Below the pieces are notes generated by a model. It had not been told where the DNA came from and did not search any database. It saw nothing but the letters and a program-made list of their open reading frames with translations. A stretch of 64,000 nucleotides of DNA, taken from NCBI RefSeq assembly GCF_038070105.1, contig NZ_JBBPBZ010000002.1:736501-800500 (forward strand), written 5' to 3'. A program made the translations under genes and the position numbers. Each line of letters starts with the position of its first letter. The stretch's first letter is position 1. Origin of the DNA: Methylocystis sp. IM3. Lineage in GTDB: Bacteria; Pseudomonadota; Alphaproteobacteria; Rhizobiales; Beijerinckiaceae. This document shows, in pieces, positions 26,684 through 33,751 of this stretch.

Positions 26684-27082
26684 CTACTTGGCGGGTGGCG
26701 TGCAGACGACGGAGCTTTCGTTGAGCACGAAGCAGATGGACATCATGCCGGAGCGCAGATCGACCCGGAAGACGCCGCCCTCGCCCGTGTGTCGCGATGC
26801 GACGAGCGCATAATCGCTGAAGACGCCGGCCTTGGCCCCTTCGCCGGGAGGATAGCACAAAGTGACGCCAGTTTGTGTCCCTTCCTTCAGGCCATATTGG
26901 CAGGCGCCGACTTCGCCCGTCGCCTTGTCCAGACGAAAGACGCGGTTGAGATCGGTTTGCGGCGCGGCCAGAAATTCGTAATTCCCCGCCGCCCTGGCCG
27001 GGGCGGCCAAACCCGATGCCAGAAGGGGCGCCGCGAGAAGCGCAAGCCATCGTCGGCCAAGGTAAAACTGCGAAAGACGCAT
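26684..27082 (-). CDS. Small secreted protein, unknown
   Basis: A 132-residue protein from the ATG at 27082, which has CAGGAGCG upstream and begins a twin-arginine-containing signal peptide ([20 protein letters not shown], cleavage near ARA). The mature domain repeats the theme of strand-like segments ([36 protein letters not shown]) with Cys in equivalent places, so it may be a two-repeat beta domain. I do not recognise the family. It is the first gene of the minus-strand group leading to rpiA-gor. Confidence 0.65.
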   Translation of the reverse strand: MRLSQFYLGRRWLALLAAPLLASGLAAPARAAGNYEFLAAPQTDLNRVFRLDKATGEVGACQYGLKEGTQTGVTLCYPPGEGAKAGVFSDYALVASRHTGEGGVFRVDLRSGMMSICFVLNESSVVCTPPAK

Positions 27083-27197
27083 TCCGTCGCTCCTGCTTCG
27101 CGAATCGCTCCGCAGTTTATACGCGCCGCCCTGCCTCTCGCCTGAAAATTTGAGGCTCGCTTGATCTCTGCCGGAAGGGCCTTTAGGCCGTTCGGTC

Positions 27198-27893
27198 ATG
27201 ACCCAGCGCCCGCCCATCCTCGTTTTTGACCTCGACGGCACTCTGGCGGACACCGCCGGGGATCTGATCTCGACTCTCAATGTGCTGCTCGCCCGCGAAG
27301 GTCTGCCGGCCGTCGCGCGCTCCGAGGCCCGCAGCCTTGTGGGGGCGGGGGCCCGAGTCCTGATCGAACGCGGTTTCGCCTTGAACGGCGCGCCTTTGGC
27401 TCCCGAGCGGATCGACCCGCTGGTGGCCGATTTCCTGGAGCATTACGAGTCCCGCATCGCGGAGGAAAGCGCGCTTTTCCCCGGCGCGCGCGCGGCGCTC
27501 GAGCGCTTCTCCGGGGCGGGCTTCCGCCTCGCCGTCTGCACCAACAAGCCGGAGCGGCTTGCCCGTCTCCTGCTTGGGAAACTCGACGTCGCCGACCGTT
27601 TCGCGGCGATCTGCGGACGAGGAACCTTCCCCATGCACAAGCCCGACCCCCGCACGCTGGCGCTGACCATCGAGGCGGCGGCCGGCGACCCGCGCCGGGC
27701 GGTGATGGTGGGGGACTCCAAAACCGACATCGACACCGCCAGGGCGGCCGGCGCGCCGGTCGTCGCGGTCGATTTCGGCTATACGGATACGCCCGTGGCG
27801 GCGCTCGCCCCCGACCAAGTGATCTCGCACTTCGACGACCTCTGGGCGGCGACGAAGGCCATCCTGGGCTTATCCGCCTTCGAGCGCACTTGA
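27198..27893 (+). CDS. gph: Phosphoglycolate phosphatase, HAD family
   Basis: HAD-superfamily phosphatase. The 231 residues have motif I VFDLDGTLADT (nucleophile Asp), motif II CTNKPERLA, motif III Lys in MHKPDPRTL and motif IV VMVGDSKTDIDTARAAG. The cap region and LVGAGARVLIERGF fit the Gph subgroup that dephosphorylates 2-phosphoglycolate. Other small phosphate esters are possible substrates. It is divergent from the rpiA group and followed by tRNA-Val. Confidence 0.88.
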   Translation: MTQRPPILVFDLDGTLADTAGDLISTLNVLLAREGLPAVARSEARSLVGAGARVLIERGFALNGAPLAPERIDPLVADFLEHYESRIAEESALFPGARAALERFSGAGFRLAVCTNKPERLARLLLGKLDVADRFAAICGRGTFPMHKPDPRTLALTIEAAAGDPRRAVMVGDSKTDIDTARAAGAPVVAVDFGYTDTPVAALAPDQVISHFDDLWAATKAILGLSAFERT

Positions 27894-27944
27894 CGGGAGG
27901 GCCGCGCGTCTCTTACAGGGAAGCGGTCCGCGTCGAGACGCGAC

Positions 27945-28019
27945 GGGCGGCTAGCTCAGCGGGAGAGCACTCCCTTCACACGGGAGGGGTCACAGGTTCA
28001 ATCCCTGTGCCGCCCACCA
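27945..28019 (+). tRNA. tRNA-Val (anticodon CAC)
   Basis: A 75-base cloverleaf. Acceptor GGGCGGC pairs with GCCGCCC, the anticodon stem is CTCCC/GGGAG with loop TTCACAC, and the T arm is ACAGG-TTCAATC-CCTGT. Discriminator A and an encoded CCA are present. A module of unfamiliar minus-strand genes begins right after it, as often seen where elements integrate at tRNA genes. No second copy of the tRNA 3' end was found in the window. Confidence 0.98.
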
Positions 28020-28091
28020 TTAAAATCAAAGACTTGCGTAGTGAAAGCCTAGCCATAGTAAGCGCGCTAGCTACCAAATATCTGCCAAACC

Positions 28092-28128
28092 AAAAAACGC
28101 CCCGCCAGTTTTTCTGTGGTCGGGGCGT
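28092..28128 (-). terminator. Intrinsic terminator after the 28-residue peptide gene
   Basis: Read on the minus strand, ACGCCCCG pairs with CGGGGCGT and is followed directly by six T. It lies just beyond the stop of the small peptide gene at 28141. It shares sequence and the same internal mismatch with the hairpin at 28319, with a compensated base pair between them. Confidence 0.85.
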
Positions 28129-28140
28129 CTGATGGTGCGC

Positions 28141-28227
28141 TCAAATCGCGACGATCTGAAAGACTGCGAAAATCAATAGCAGAAAGCCCTCCAGCGTTAC
28201 GGCAAGAGCGATGGCTTGGTCAGACAT
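28141..28227 (-). CDS. 28-residue single-helix membrane peptide
   Basis: The minus-strand ATG at 28227 opens a 28-residue frame, MSDQAIALAVTLEGFLLL and then IFAVFQIVAI, ended by TGA. It has a short polar N-terminus and one hydrophobic helix with a single central Glu. No strong Shine-Dalgarno site is visible. An intrinsic terminator starts 13 bases after the stop, which supports a real small transcription unit. It could be a type I toxin-like peptide, a phage-type small membrane protein or a subunit of a membrane complex. There is no homologue I can name. Confidence 0.5.
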   Translation of the reverse strand: MSDQAIALAVTLEGFLLLIFAVFQIVAI

Positions 28228-28308
28228 GGTAAGCTCACAGGCAAGCGCGGCCTCCCATGGAAGGAAATGCGGGAAATGATTTTCAGTTCCCGATAGCTAA
28301 TCAAACTC

Positions 28309-28350
28309 CAAAACAAAAACGCCCTGCCGGTCCATCCGCGGTCAGGGCGT
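28309..28350 (-). terminator. Intrinsic terminator of the minus-strand accessory gene group
   Basis: Read on the minus strand, ACGCCCTG pairs with CAGGGCGT, followed by TTTTTGTTTT. It sits about 145 bases beyond the last gene of the minus-strand group (stop at 28495). The stretch 28351-28494 between them holds no convincing gene. It is a close relative of the terminator at 28092. Confidence 0.8.
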
Positions 28351-28494
28351 CTCGCTGCGGCCAATCGTACTCGGCCCGTGGTAAGCTATCGGCGTGTGGC
28401 GTGATTTGAACGTGGGCGAGCCGTAGAGCCAATCCGGCCTGAGCGCGGGCTTGGTGCACTCAGGCCGTTTCGGCTGAAATAGAGGCGACCCTCA

Positions 28495-28806
28495 TCAACT
28501 GCTCGATATCGCCGGCCTGCGGGGATGATGGCAAGCTCGACTGAACTGAGACAAATGGGCGCGCGCCCGGATCGTTGCTGAAATCGCGGCGCCCTCTCCG
28601 GCTTTCTGGATTAGCTCCGCCATCGCCGCTTCGACGCCCGCGAAGCCAGAGGGGCGCCGGGCTCGGGCCTGCGCCGCCGCAAAGTGGATGCATCTCGGCC
28701 ATGTCCAAGGATCATCGTCGCCAATGTGCCAGCCCTTGGAGCGGGCATATCTCCAGTGACTCCAAGCCGCCCGCATGGTGGCCCCGCGGTCGTAGTCGGC
28801 CGTCAT
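28495..28806 (-). CDS. Hypothetical protein, accessory module
   Basis: A 103-residue basic protein. The ATG at 28806 lies inside the 3' end of the upstream gene; a second ATG at 28776 would shorten it by ten residues. Third codon positions are strongly G/C as in real genes here. The sequence (MRAAWSHWRYARSKGWHIGD, FAAAQARARRPSG) has many Trp and Arg early and an Ala-rich helical middle. It resembles small phage or island proteins in style, but I do not recognise a family. Last gene of a three-gene minus-strand group. Confidence 0.5.
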   Translation of the reverse strand: MTADYDRGATMRAAWSHWRYARSKGWHIGDDDPWTWPRCIHFAAAQARARRPSGFAGVEAAMAELIQKAGEGAAISATIRARAHLSQFSRACHHPRRPAISSS

Positions 28807-28999
28807 AGCCGTCCCCGATCGTAGGTTTGTTCCGCCCGGGGACCAGAAGCCACTCGGCGATCTGCATCAAGAGCTCCGTCGGGCGATCTGTCGCCATGGA
28901 GAGCGCGGCAAGCGCCCTCACAGCCTTGCACTGAAGAAGGATTCCGGCGCTCCATATCCGCCTCATGGGTCCGCCGATGCGATCTGTTGCTTCGTCCAT
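28712..28999 (-). CDS. Hypothetical protein, accessory module
   Basis: A 95-residue frame with a GGAG ribosome-binding site eight bases before its ATG. The first 60 residues (CKAVRALAALSMATDRPTEL, MQIAEWLLVPGRNK) look like a helical domain. The last 30 overlap the next gene by 95 bases, which is unusually long. Either the overlap is real or a frameshift has extended this frame past its natural end. Family not recognised. Confidence 0.45.
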   Translation of the reverse strand: MDEATDRIGGPMRRIWSAGILLQCKAVRALAALSMATDRPTELLMQIAEWLLVPGRNKPTIGDGYDGRLRPRGHHAGGLESLEICPLQGLAHWRR

Positions 29000-29023
29000 C
29001 GTGAATTTCTCCGTTCTGTCTAC

Positions 29024-29365
29024 TTAGTCGGAATCGGTGTATCCCGGCGGCCATCGGGTTGGGAAACGCCAGCCGCCGCGTTTATCTTGTGTCGGCGCCC
29101 GGCCCTTGCTCGATCGGTAGAAGCACTCCCACGCGAGCCACTCGCGAGAGCCGCTGGAGAGCCAAACGCTTTCATCCGTACGGGCGGCGACGGCGTGATC
29201 CGCGAAGGCCCGCGCCGCCGCCGCGATCTGGCGCGCCGAGCGTTTCTCGATGACCATGCGCTCAACCGTGGCGGCGAGTTCGGCAATCGAACCGGGCGCG
29301 CCCTCGCACGCGACGCGCACGCGTGTTTTTTTGGGACTTTGATTTGATGCAGGGGAAAACTGCAT
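29024..29365 (-). CDS. Hypothetical protein, accessory module
   Basis: A 113-residue protein from the ATG at 29365; the frame is open further upstream (to 29464) but that part looks non-coding. It has a basic N-terminus, a helical centre (IAELAATVERMVIEKRSARQ), and a Trp-rich C-terminus (REWLAWECFYRSSKGR, GGWRFPTRWPPGY). First gene of the minus-strand group, 24 bases before the next. I do not recognise the family; a phage-derived origin is possible. Confidence 0.5.
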   Translation of the reverse strand: MQFSPASNQSPKKTRVRVACEGAPGSIAELAATVERMVIEKRSARQIAAAARAFADHAVAARTDESVWLSSGSREWLAWECFYRSSKGRAPTQDKRGGWRFPTRWPPGYTDSD

Positions 29366-29783
29366 CGTGATTGCTCTTTGGTGAGGCTGGAGCGAGGGCA
29401 TGGGACGCGCAGCCCCGGCGGTTGGCCGAGGTGCGTTCCAGCCCTTGCGATCTTGCTTGCTCAAGCCGGCCGTCGCATCAGGCCCGGCGGGAGCAAGCGG
29501 CGCCCCGTCGGTCGACGCTCTCTCATTGCGAGCGAAATCGGTCGACTGAGAACGTGTCGGACGGAGCTCTGTTGGAGCGCAGGGGAGCCATCCCCGCGAG
29601 CTGTTGGATCAGGACGACGCAGTTGCTGAGCGCGCTTCCAGAGGTGGCTTCCCCTTGGCGTCTCGATAAGCTCCGTAACGAAGATACCGGTTCGGGCATG
29701 CCAGGATCGCTTCGTTCGGATCGAGCTTGCTGAATTTTTCGAGGAGACGTACGCTTGCGCCGGGCAAAGAGCGGGGCATCGAT
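29366..29783. other. 418-base stretch without a supported gene
   Basis: Several short open frames exist on both strands, but none has a good start, a ribosome-binding site and consistent codon use. A minus-strand frame at 29609-29803 reads KLDPNEAILACPNRYLRYGA, which looks protein-like, yet its third positions are mixed and it runs into the start region of the next gene. This may be decayed coding sequence at the edge of the accessory module, or a long regulatory region. Confidence 0.4.
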
Positions 29784-30206
29784 ATGTCTATTGAAGATCG
29801 CAACGTAGCTATTGCGGAAAACGCCTATCGCCTCTGGCGCGACAGCAAGGGCGGAAGCATCGATCATTGGCTGAGCATTATGGCGAGCGAACTCGAATTC
29901 CGCTCATTGGCGCAAGGTCAGCCAGACGCGTTGTCTTTCACCAGACCCTGTAGCGGGCTGGCGGAAGTCGAAAATTATCTGCGGGAACTCACATCGAACT
30001 GGGAGATGATCGACTACGTCGTTGATCATTATGTGGCGCAGGGCGATCGCGTTGTGGCGATCGGCCGAACGGCGTGGCGGAACAAATCGACGGGCAAGGC
30101 GGTGGATACCCCCAAGATCGATGTCTGGCGCTTCAACGCCGATGGCAAGGCCCTGGAGTTTTCCGAATATTATGACACGGCCATGGTGCTCGCGGCGGCC
30201 ATCTGA
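29784..30206 (+). CDS. NTF2-like / SnoaL-like protein
   Basis: A 140-residue cytoplasmic protein from the ATG at 29784 (AGAGCGGGG upstream). The pattern NAYRLWRDSKGGSIDHWLS, VENYLRELTSNWEM, VAQGDRVVAIGRTAWRNKST and EFSEYYDTAMVLAA matches the cone-shaped NTF2/SnoaL fold, including the typical polar pocket residues. Members are small isomerases, hydrolases or binding proteins; the ligand is unknown. It is transcribed toward the stress-controlled YARHG gene but separated from it by 250 bases. Confidence 0.78.
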   Translation: MSIEDRNVAIAENAYRLWRDSKGGSIDHWLSIMASELEFRSLAQGQPDALSFTRPCSGLAEVENYLRELTSNWEMIDYVVDHYVAQGDRVVAIGRTAWRNKSTGKAVDTPKIDVWRFNADGKALEFSEYYDTAMVLAAAI

Positions 30207-30340
30207 CCTCTGGTCGCCGTTGGAAAAGACTTTGGGCCTCCGAATGAATATCCGTCGCTCTTCTTGCGCGCCCTCGGACAGGTCGGCGCGCTTTTCATCG
30301 TCGCGCACGGCTGTACGACATTTCGTCTGAAGACATGCCG

Positions 30341-30366
30341 GGAACCCGTGCTCAAGTTCGAGCGTT
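30341..30366 (+). promoter_or_regulatory. EcfG-type general stress promoter
   Basis: GGAAC (30341-30345), a 17-base spacer and CGTT (30363-30366) match the alphaproteobacterial EcfG sigma-factor consensus exactly. Transcription would begin near 30375, about 80 bases before the YARHG gene, which has its own strong GAGGAGGT ribosome-binding site. Confidence 0.75.
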
Positions 30367-30456
30367 AGCGAAGCAAGAGGCGCACGGAAAAAAGATTGAG
30401 TGACGCAGTGGCGCGGCGTAGCGCCGGAGACTGCCGTTGCGAATGAGGAGGTATAA

Positions 30457-30747
30457 ATGCCGAGCAGGAAGAAAACAGCGTCCGCTCTTGTCTTTCTCTT
30501 AGTGGTCGTATCGGCGGCGACAGGTTTCGTTGGCGTGGCGCGCGCTGACGATCCGTCGCGCATGTCCTGTTACGAACTCTGGTATGCACGCAATGCGATT
30601 TACGCAAGAAACGGTTACTGTTTCAACACGGACAGGGCCAAATCCGTATTTGGAGACGGCTGCTTCCCGCCCTACGGCCGCGTGAGGGGGTGGGAAAAGA
30701 ACTATGTGAATGAATTGCAGATGTGGGAACGGCGCAGAGGGTGCTGA
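30457..30747 (+). CDS. Secreted YARHG-domain protein
   Basis: A 96-residue exported protein: signal peptide at residues 1-30 (VFLLVVVSAATGFVGVARA), then the YARHG domain, MSCYELWYARNAIYARNGYC followed by FGDGCFPPYG. The domain occurs in extracellular or periplasmic proteins and is probably a binding module; no enzyme activity is known. Four Cys in the mature part may form disulfides. A perfect EcfG promoter 91 bases upstream of the start predicts general-stress control. Downstream, GGCC...GGCC with six T at 30901-30928 may be a terminator. Confidence 0.85.
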   Translation: MPSRKKTASALVFLLVVVSAATGFVGVARADDPSRMSCYELWYARNAIYARNGYCFNTDRAKSVFGDGCFPPYGRVRGWEKNYVNELQMWERRRGC

Positions 30748-30931
30748 GACCCGGTCGTCATGCGGGGGGCCGTAGCAGTTTCTTCCGCTTCTGGCTCGGG
30801 CGCGCTCGAGACAGGCGGCAATACGCCATTGCGAGCGATGAGACGCGAGAATCGGCGACGAGCAAGGACGGCCCCCTTGCCTCTCATGATGGGTTTGTTG
30901 GGCCCCATGGGTCGTTGGCCGCTTTTTTGAT

Positions 30932-31906
30932 TCAGCTTGTCTTGAAATCCACGGTCAGTGAGGTGCCGCCGCTTCTTCCGACCTCTAGCGAGCCCCCGAG
31001 TTGGGTCGCGAAGGCTTCCATGATGCCCATCCCCAGTGAGCCCGCGTCCGTATCCGCGCCTTGAGCCGCCATGCCTGGCCCGTCGTCACTGATGCTCAGG
31101 TGCAGGCGACCATTCTCGTCTCTGGCGAGAGAAACCTCGAAGCGCGTGCCCAGCCCCCTGGAGAACACATGTTTCGCCGCATTGATCGCCGCCTCGTTCA
31201 CGAGCAGCGTCATGGCGGTCATCTGGTCGATGGTCAGGTCCGAGGCCCCGCTGACATCGATACGGATCGCGACCGGCAAATCCCGCAAGGCGTTTCCGAT
31301 CATTTCGCGAAGGAGCGGCTCGAGTCCCTTGTCATAAGCCGTGCCGTCGTTCAGCCTGCGATGCAGCTGCGCCATGGCCATGATCCGGTCCTCGGCGTCA
31401 CTGAGCGTCTGCGCCGCGATGACGGGATTGCGTAAATTTCTCTGTGCGTTTCGCAACAAGGCCACAACCAGTTGCAGATTGTTCGCCACGCGATGCTGAA
31501 GCTCGGAGAACAATGTCTCCTGAACAGCTTTCGCCAGCTCCACGCGCCGGATCGTTTCACGGAGAGCGGCGACCAGAAGGATAATGAAGCCGCCAACGAG
31601 CAGGAAGCCGCCGAGCGACCCGAGGGTGGTCTGGTCCTTGATGGCGAAAGAGTGAAGCGGCTCCATGAAAAAGTACCAGCCGGTGAGGGCGGACAAAATC
31701 AGCACGAATACGCCTTGCCGCCAGCCGCATATGAGCGTTGCGATCGCGATCGCCGGCCAGAAGGTCAGAAATTTCATTCCCGCGAGAATGGGGTTGAACA
31801 GCACCCTGACTGCAACGCTCGCGGTGAATATGGCCAGTGCGACAGTCCAGGACATAAGCCCCTGGCGCTTTATCGATACAGTGTGGATCTTGTGCACCCA
31901 GGGCAT
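30932..31906 (-). CDS. Membrane sensor histidine kinase (DUF4118 + HisKA_2)
   Basis: A 324-residue kinase. Residues 19-115 hold about four membrane helices of the KdpD-like DUF4118 type (FLTFWPAIAIATLICGWRQG is typical). Then comes a HisKA_2 phosphoacceptor site SELQHRVANNLQLV (His138) and a HATPase domain with NEAAINAAKH and SDDGPGM. HisKA_2/HWE kinases often feed the PhyR-NepR-EcfG stress pathway. No response regulator is adjacent, and an EcfG-like promoter precedes this gene. The signal is unknown. Confidence 0.88.
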   Translation of the reverse strand: MPWVHKIHTVSIKRQGLMSWTVALAIFTASVAVRVLFNPILAGMKFLTFWPAIAIATLICGWRQGVFVLILSALTGWYFFMEPLHSFAIKDQTTLGSLGGFLLVGGFIILLVAALRETIRRVELAKAVQETLFSELQHRVANNLQLVVALLRNAQRNLRNPVIAAQTLSDAEDRIMAMAQLHRRLNDGTAYDKGLEPLLREMIGNALRDLPVAIRIDVSGASDLTIDQMTAMTLLVNEAAINAAKHVFSRGLGTRFEVSLARDENGRLHLSISDDGPGMAAQGADTDAGSLGMGIMEAFATQLGGSLEVGRSGGTSLTVDFKTS

Positions 31907-31949
31907 AAGGGGCCTTCATGGCTGAGCCGTGCAAAGACGCATGCCTTTA

Positions 31950-31974
31950 AACTGAGCCGGGCGCCGCTTGTTCC
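31950..31974 (-). promoter_or_regulatory. EcfG-like promoter of the sensor kinase gene
   Basis: On the minus strand GGAAC (31974-31970), a 16-base spacer and AGTT (31953-31950) give one mismatch to the EcfG consensus GGAAC-N16/17-CGTT. The predicted start lies about 35 bases before the kinase ATG. Weaker than the site at 30341. Confidence 0.5.
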
Positions 31975-32095
31975 CGCCGGGGCTTGCGACCCAAGAAACG
32001 GCAAGACCGAGAAATATTCAGCACTCGTTAACCATTGTACTCGACCTTTTGCCGCACTCATCCAAGTCGCTTAGGCATGATGAAGGGCGCGGAAC

Positions 32096-32518
32096 ATGAG
32101 CGAGCGAAAAAGAAAGCTATTCGACTTACTGGTCATATGCGTCCTGCGGTACGGGCAGACGCAGGACAACCGCTTCGCTCTCGCTTCATTGGTAACTTGC
32201 CAGGCCTTGCAGGGCGTCCCAAGAGGGCAGGTCGTCGGCTACGTCGAAGGCAAGTTGACGGAGCTTCAGGAGCGGGTCATCGCGCTGATGGCGCCGCACA
32301 GCAAGGCGGACGAGAGCTATGCGGTGCTCGCGGCCTTCGTGCGATCGATGGGGCTGGCAAAGGCGCTCGGCGGCGAGAAAGCGCGGCTCTTCGACAGTGA
32401 TCGCGCCAGAACTGGTTTGCGTCGTCTCGCTCCGGAGCTAGCGGACGCCATCGACGCCGGCGACGTTCGACTAGCTTACAACTTCCTGAAGTTGCAGCAT
32501 ACTTTGAGGGCGGCTTAA
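32096..32518 (+). CDS. Hypothetical helical protein
   Basis: A 140-residue soluble protein, predicted mostly helical, with no signal peptide. It opens MSERKRKLFDLLVICVLRYG and contains DESYAVLAAFVRSMGLAKAL and VRLAYNFLKLQHTLRAA. The start has GAAGGGCGCGG upstream. It is divergent from the sensor kinase. I do not recognise the family, and the neighbours do not indicate a role. Confidence 0.55.
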   Translation: MSERKRKLFDLLVICVLRYGQTQDNRFALASLVTCQALQGVPRGQVVGYVEGKLTELQERVIALMAPHSKADESYAVLAAFVRSMGLAKALGGEKARLFDSDRARTGLRRLAPELADAIDAGDVRLAYNFLKLQHTLRAA

Positions 32519-32669
32519 TCACTTATCCGGCGACGGCGCGGGACTGCGGCCGGTTCTCCAGAAAAGCCGCGCCCGCGTCTGTGTCGAAGCGGGGTGCGCA
32601 GGAGGTCTTGACGAACGGGCGGGGCTTAACATGTGAGGTGGTTGGCCCGGTCTTTCACGAGTACCCATC

Positions 32670-33260
32670 ATGCCTGGCGTTGTCTTGGGCAATCGGCTCG
32701 CTCTGCTGACCTCTTTTGGAGGCGCATTGTTGGGAGCCGTAGTACTCTCGGCGGATTGCAGGGCCAGTTTCTTCGACGAGCTGTTCGGAGTCGAGGATTA
32801 TGTCCGCTCCCCTGCCATCCCCCGCGTCGCGTCAACGAAAATTGGCGTTCGCAGGCCAATAGGTCATTCAAGACCGCATATAGCCTATTTTCCGCGCCAT
32901 CGGCGCGAAAGGCCAATTGCATTTCTTCTCCCTGAACCGGACAGCCGCAGTGAGGCGCCCGACAACCGCGCCGCAACGGGAAGCCGGCCGATCAAGCCGG
33001 CCTTTTGCGCACGCAGCGGCGCCGCTATCAAGGATGCGTCGAAATTCCGTCAGTTGTTGCAGGACAAGACGCTCCGCTTCGGAGACATTGTCGTGACGGA
33101 AACGGGCATCCGGGTCTTCGAGGGCCATGCAACCTGCCCCCACGCGCCAAGAGATTTCGTCACGCTCGCCGACGCAGACCTTTCCAGAAGAAAGCTCGGC
33201 GCTCTTTCGAAACTGGATGACGCCATAAAAGCCGTTCACGTGCGTTATGCGCATCGCTAG
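32670..33260 (+). CDS. Secreted basic protein, unknown
   Basis: A 196-residue protein with a signal-like N-terminus (RLALLTSFGGALLGAVVLSA) and a middle region rich in Arg, Pro and His. The C-terminal part has the pattern RFGDIVVTETGIRVFEGHAT followed by FVTLADADLSRRKLGAL. I recall similar C-terminal domains in small secreted Rhizobiales proteins of unknown function, some near cell-wall enzymes. Export and envelope location are inferred from the signal. Ribosome-binding site not obvious, so the start is uncertain. Confidence 0.55.
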   Translation: MPGVVLGNRLALLTSFGGALLGAVVLSADCRASFFDELFGVEDYVRSPAIPRVASTKIGVRRPIGHSRPHIAYFPRHRRERPIAFLLPEPDSRSEAPDNRAATGSRPIKPAFCARSGAAIKDASKFRQLLQDKTLRFGDIVVTETGIRVFEGHATCPHAPRDFVTLADADLSRRKLGALSKLDDAIKAVHVRYAHR

Positions 33261-33751
33261 CCATCGTTCCCGGTTTCCCGGGTGCGGGGCGTTGCGTTCT
33301 GCCTGCGAGGGAAATCGTACGGTGCAGCGCGACCGGAGGACAGACCAAGGCGCAGACGAGCTCGCCGACCGCGTCCGCGGTTGCGAAATCGCCGATCCAG
33401 ATGATAACGACCCCTTTGCTTATTTCGCACAGCGCGAACAAACCATGGACAGACGCCCTGGCGCGTAAATCACGCAGAAGTCCGGGCCCTGGATCAAGCC
33501 GACGCGTCGCGGTCGCCGCTCGTCGATCATGCAGTCTGAGAGGGGCCTGGCTAAGATGCACTCCAAGTCTCCCTCATCTGACGCATGAACCATCACGAAC
33601 GCGAGGATCGACCCGCAATCGGGCGCTTGCATGGCGGAGGAGGGCCGTCACGAAAGTGCGACAGGTCTCTTCATTCTCCCGGTCGTGAACAGGCAGCCTT
33701 GAGCGCGCCCGTCTTCAGGAGTATGGATTGTCCGCTCTGGCGGAAATCGAC
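33261..33751. other. 491-base stretch, possibly with a decayed minus-strand gene
   Basis: No intact gene is convincing. On the minus strand two overlapping frames contain protein-like segments: one at 33420-33632 (RRVGLIQGPDFCVIYAPGRL) and, in another frame, one near 33300-33440 (GVVIIWIGDFATADAVGEL). Their order would fit one gene broken by a frameshift, but I cannot name it. The final 30 bases should hold the ackA ribosome-binding site. Confidence 0.3.

Noticed and set aside
27997..28019. tRNA-Val 3' end as an attachment site for an integrated element
   Set aside because: No second copy of the tRNA end and no integrase gene could be found in the window, so an att site is not supported.
28351..28494. 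Minus-strand frame ending before the 28309 terminator with a WLYGSP-type reading
   Set aside because: The frame follows two stops and has no usable start codon or ribosome-binding site.
29371..29733. 120-codon plus-strand frame in the gap before the NTF2-like gene
   Set aside because: Mostly antisense to the start of the accessory module, poor codon use, no ribosome-binding site.
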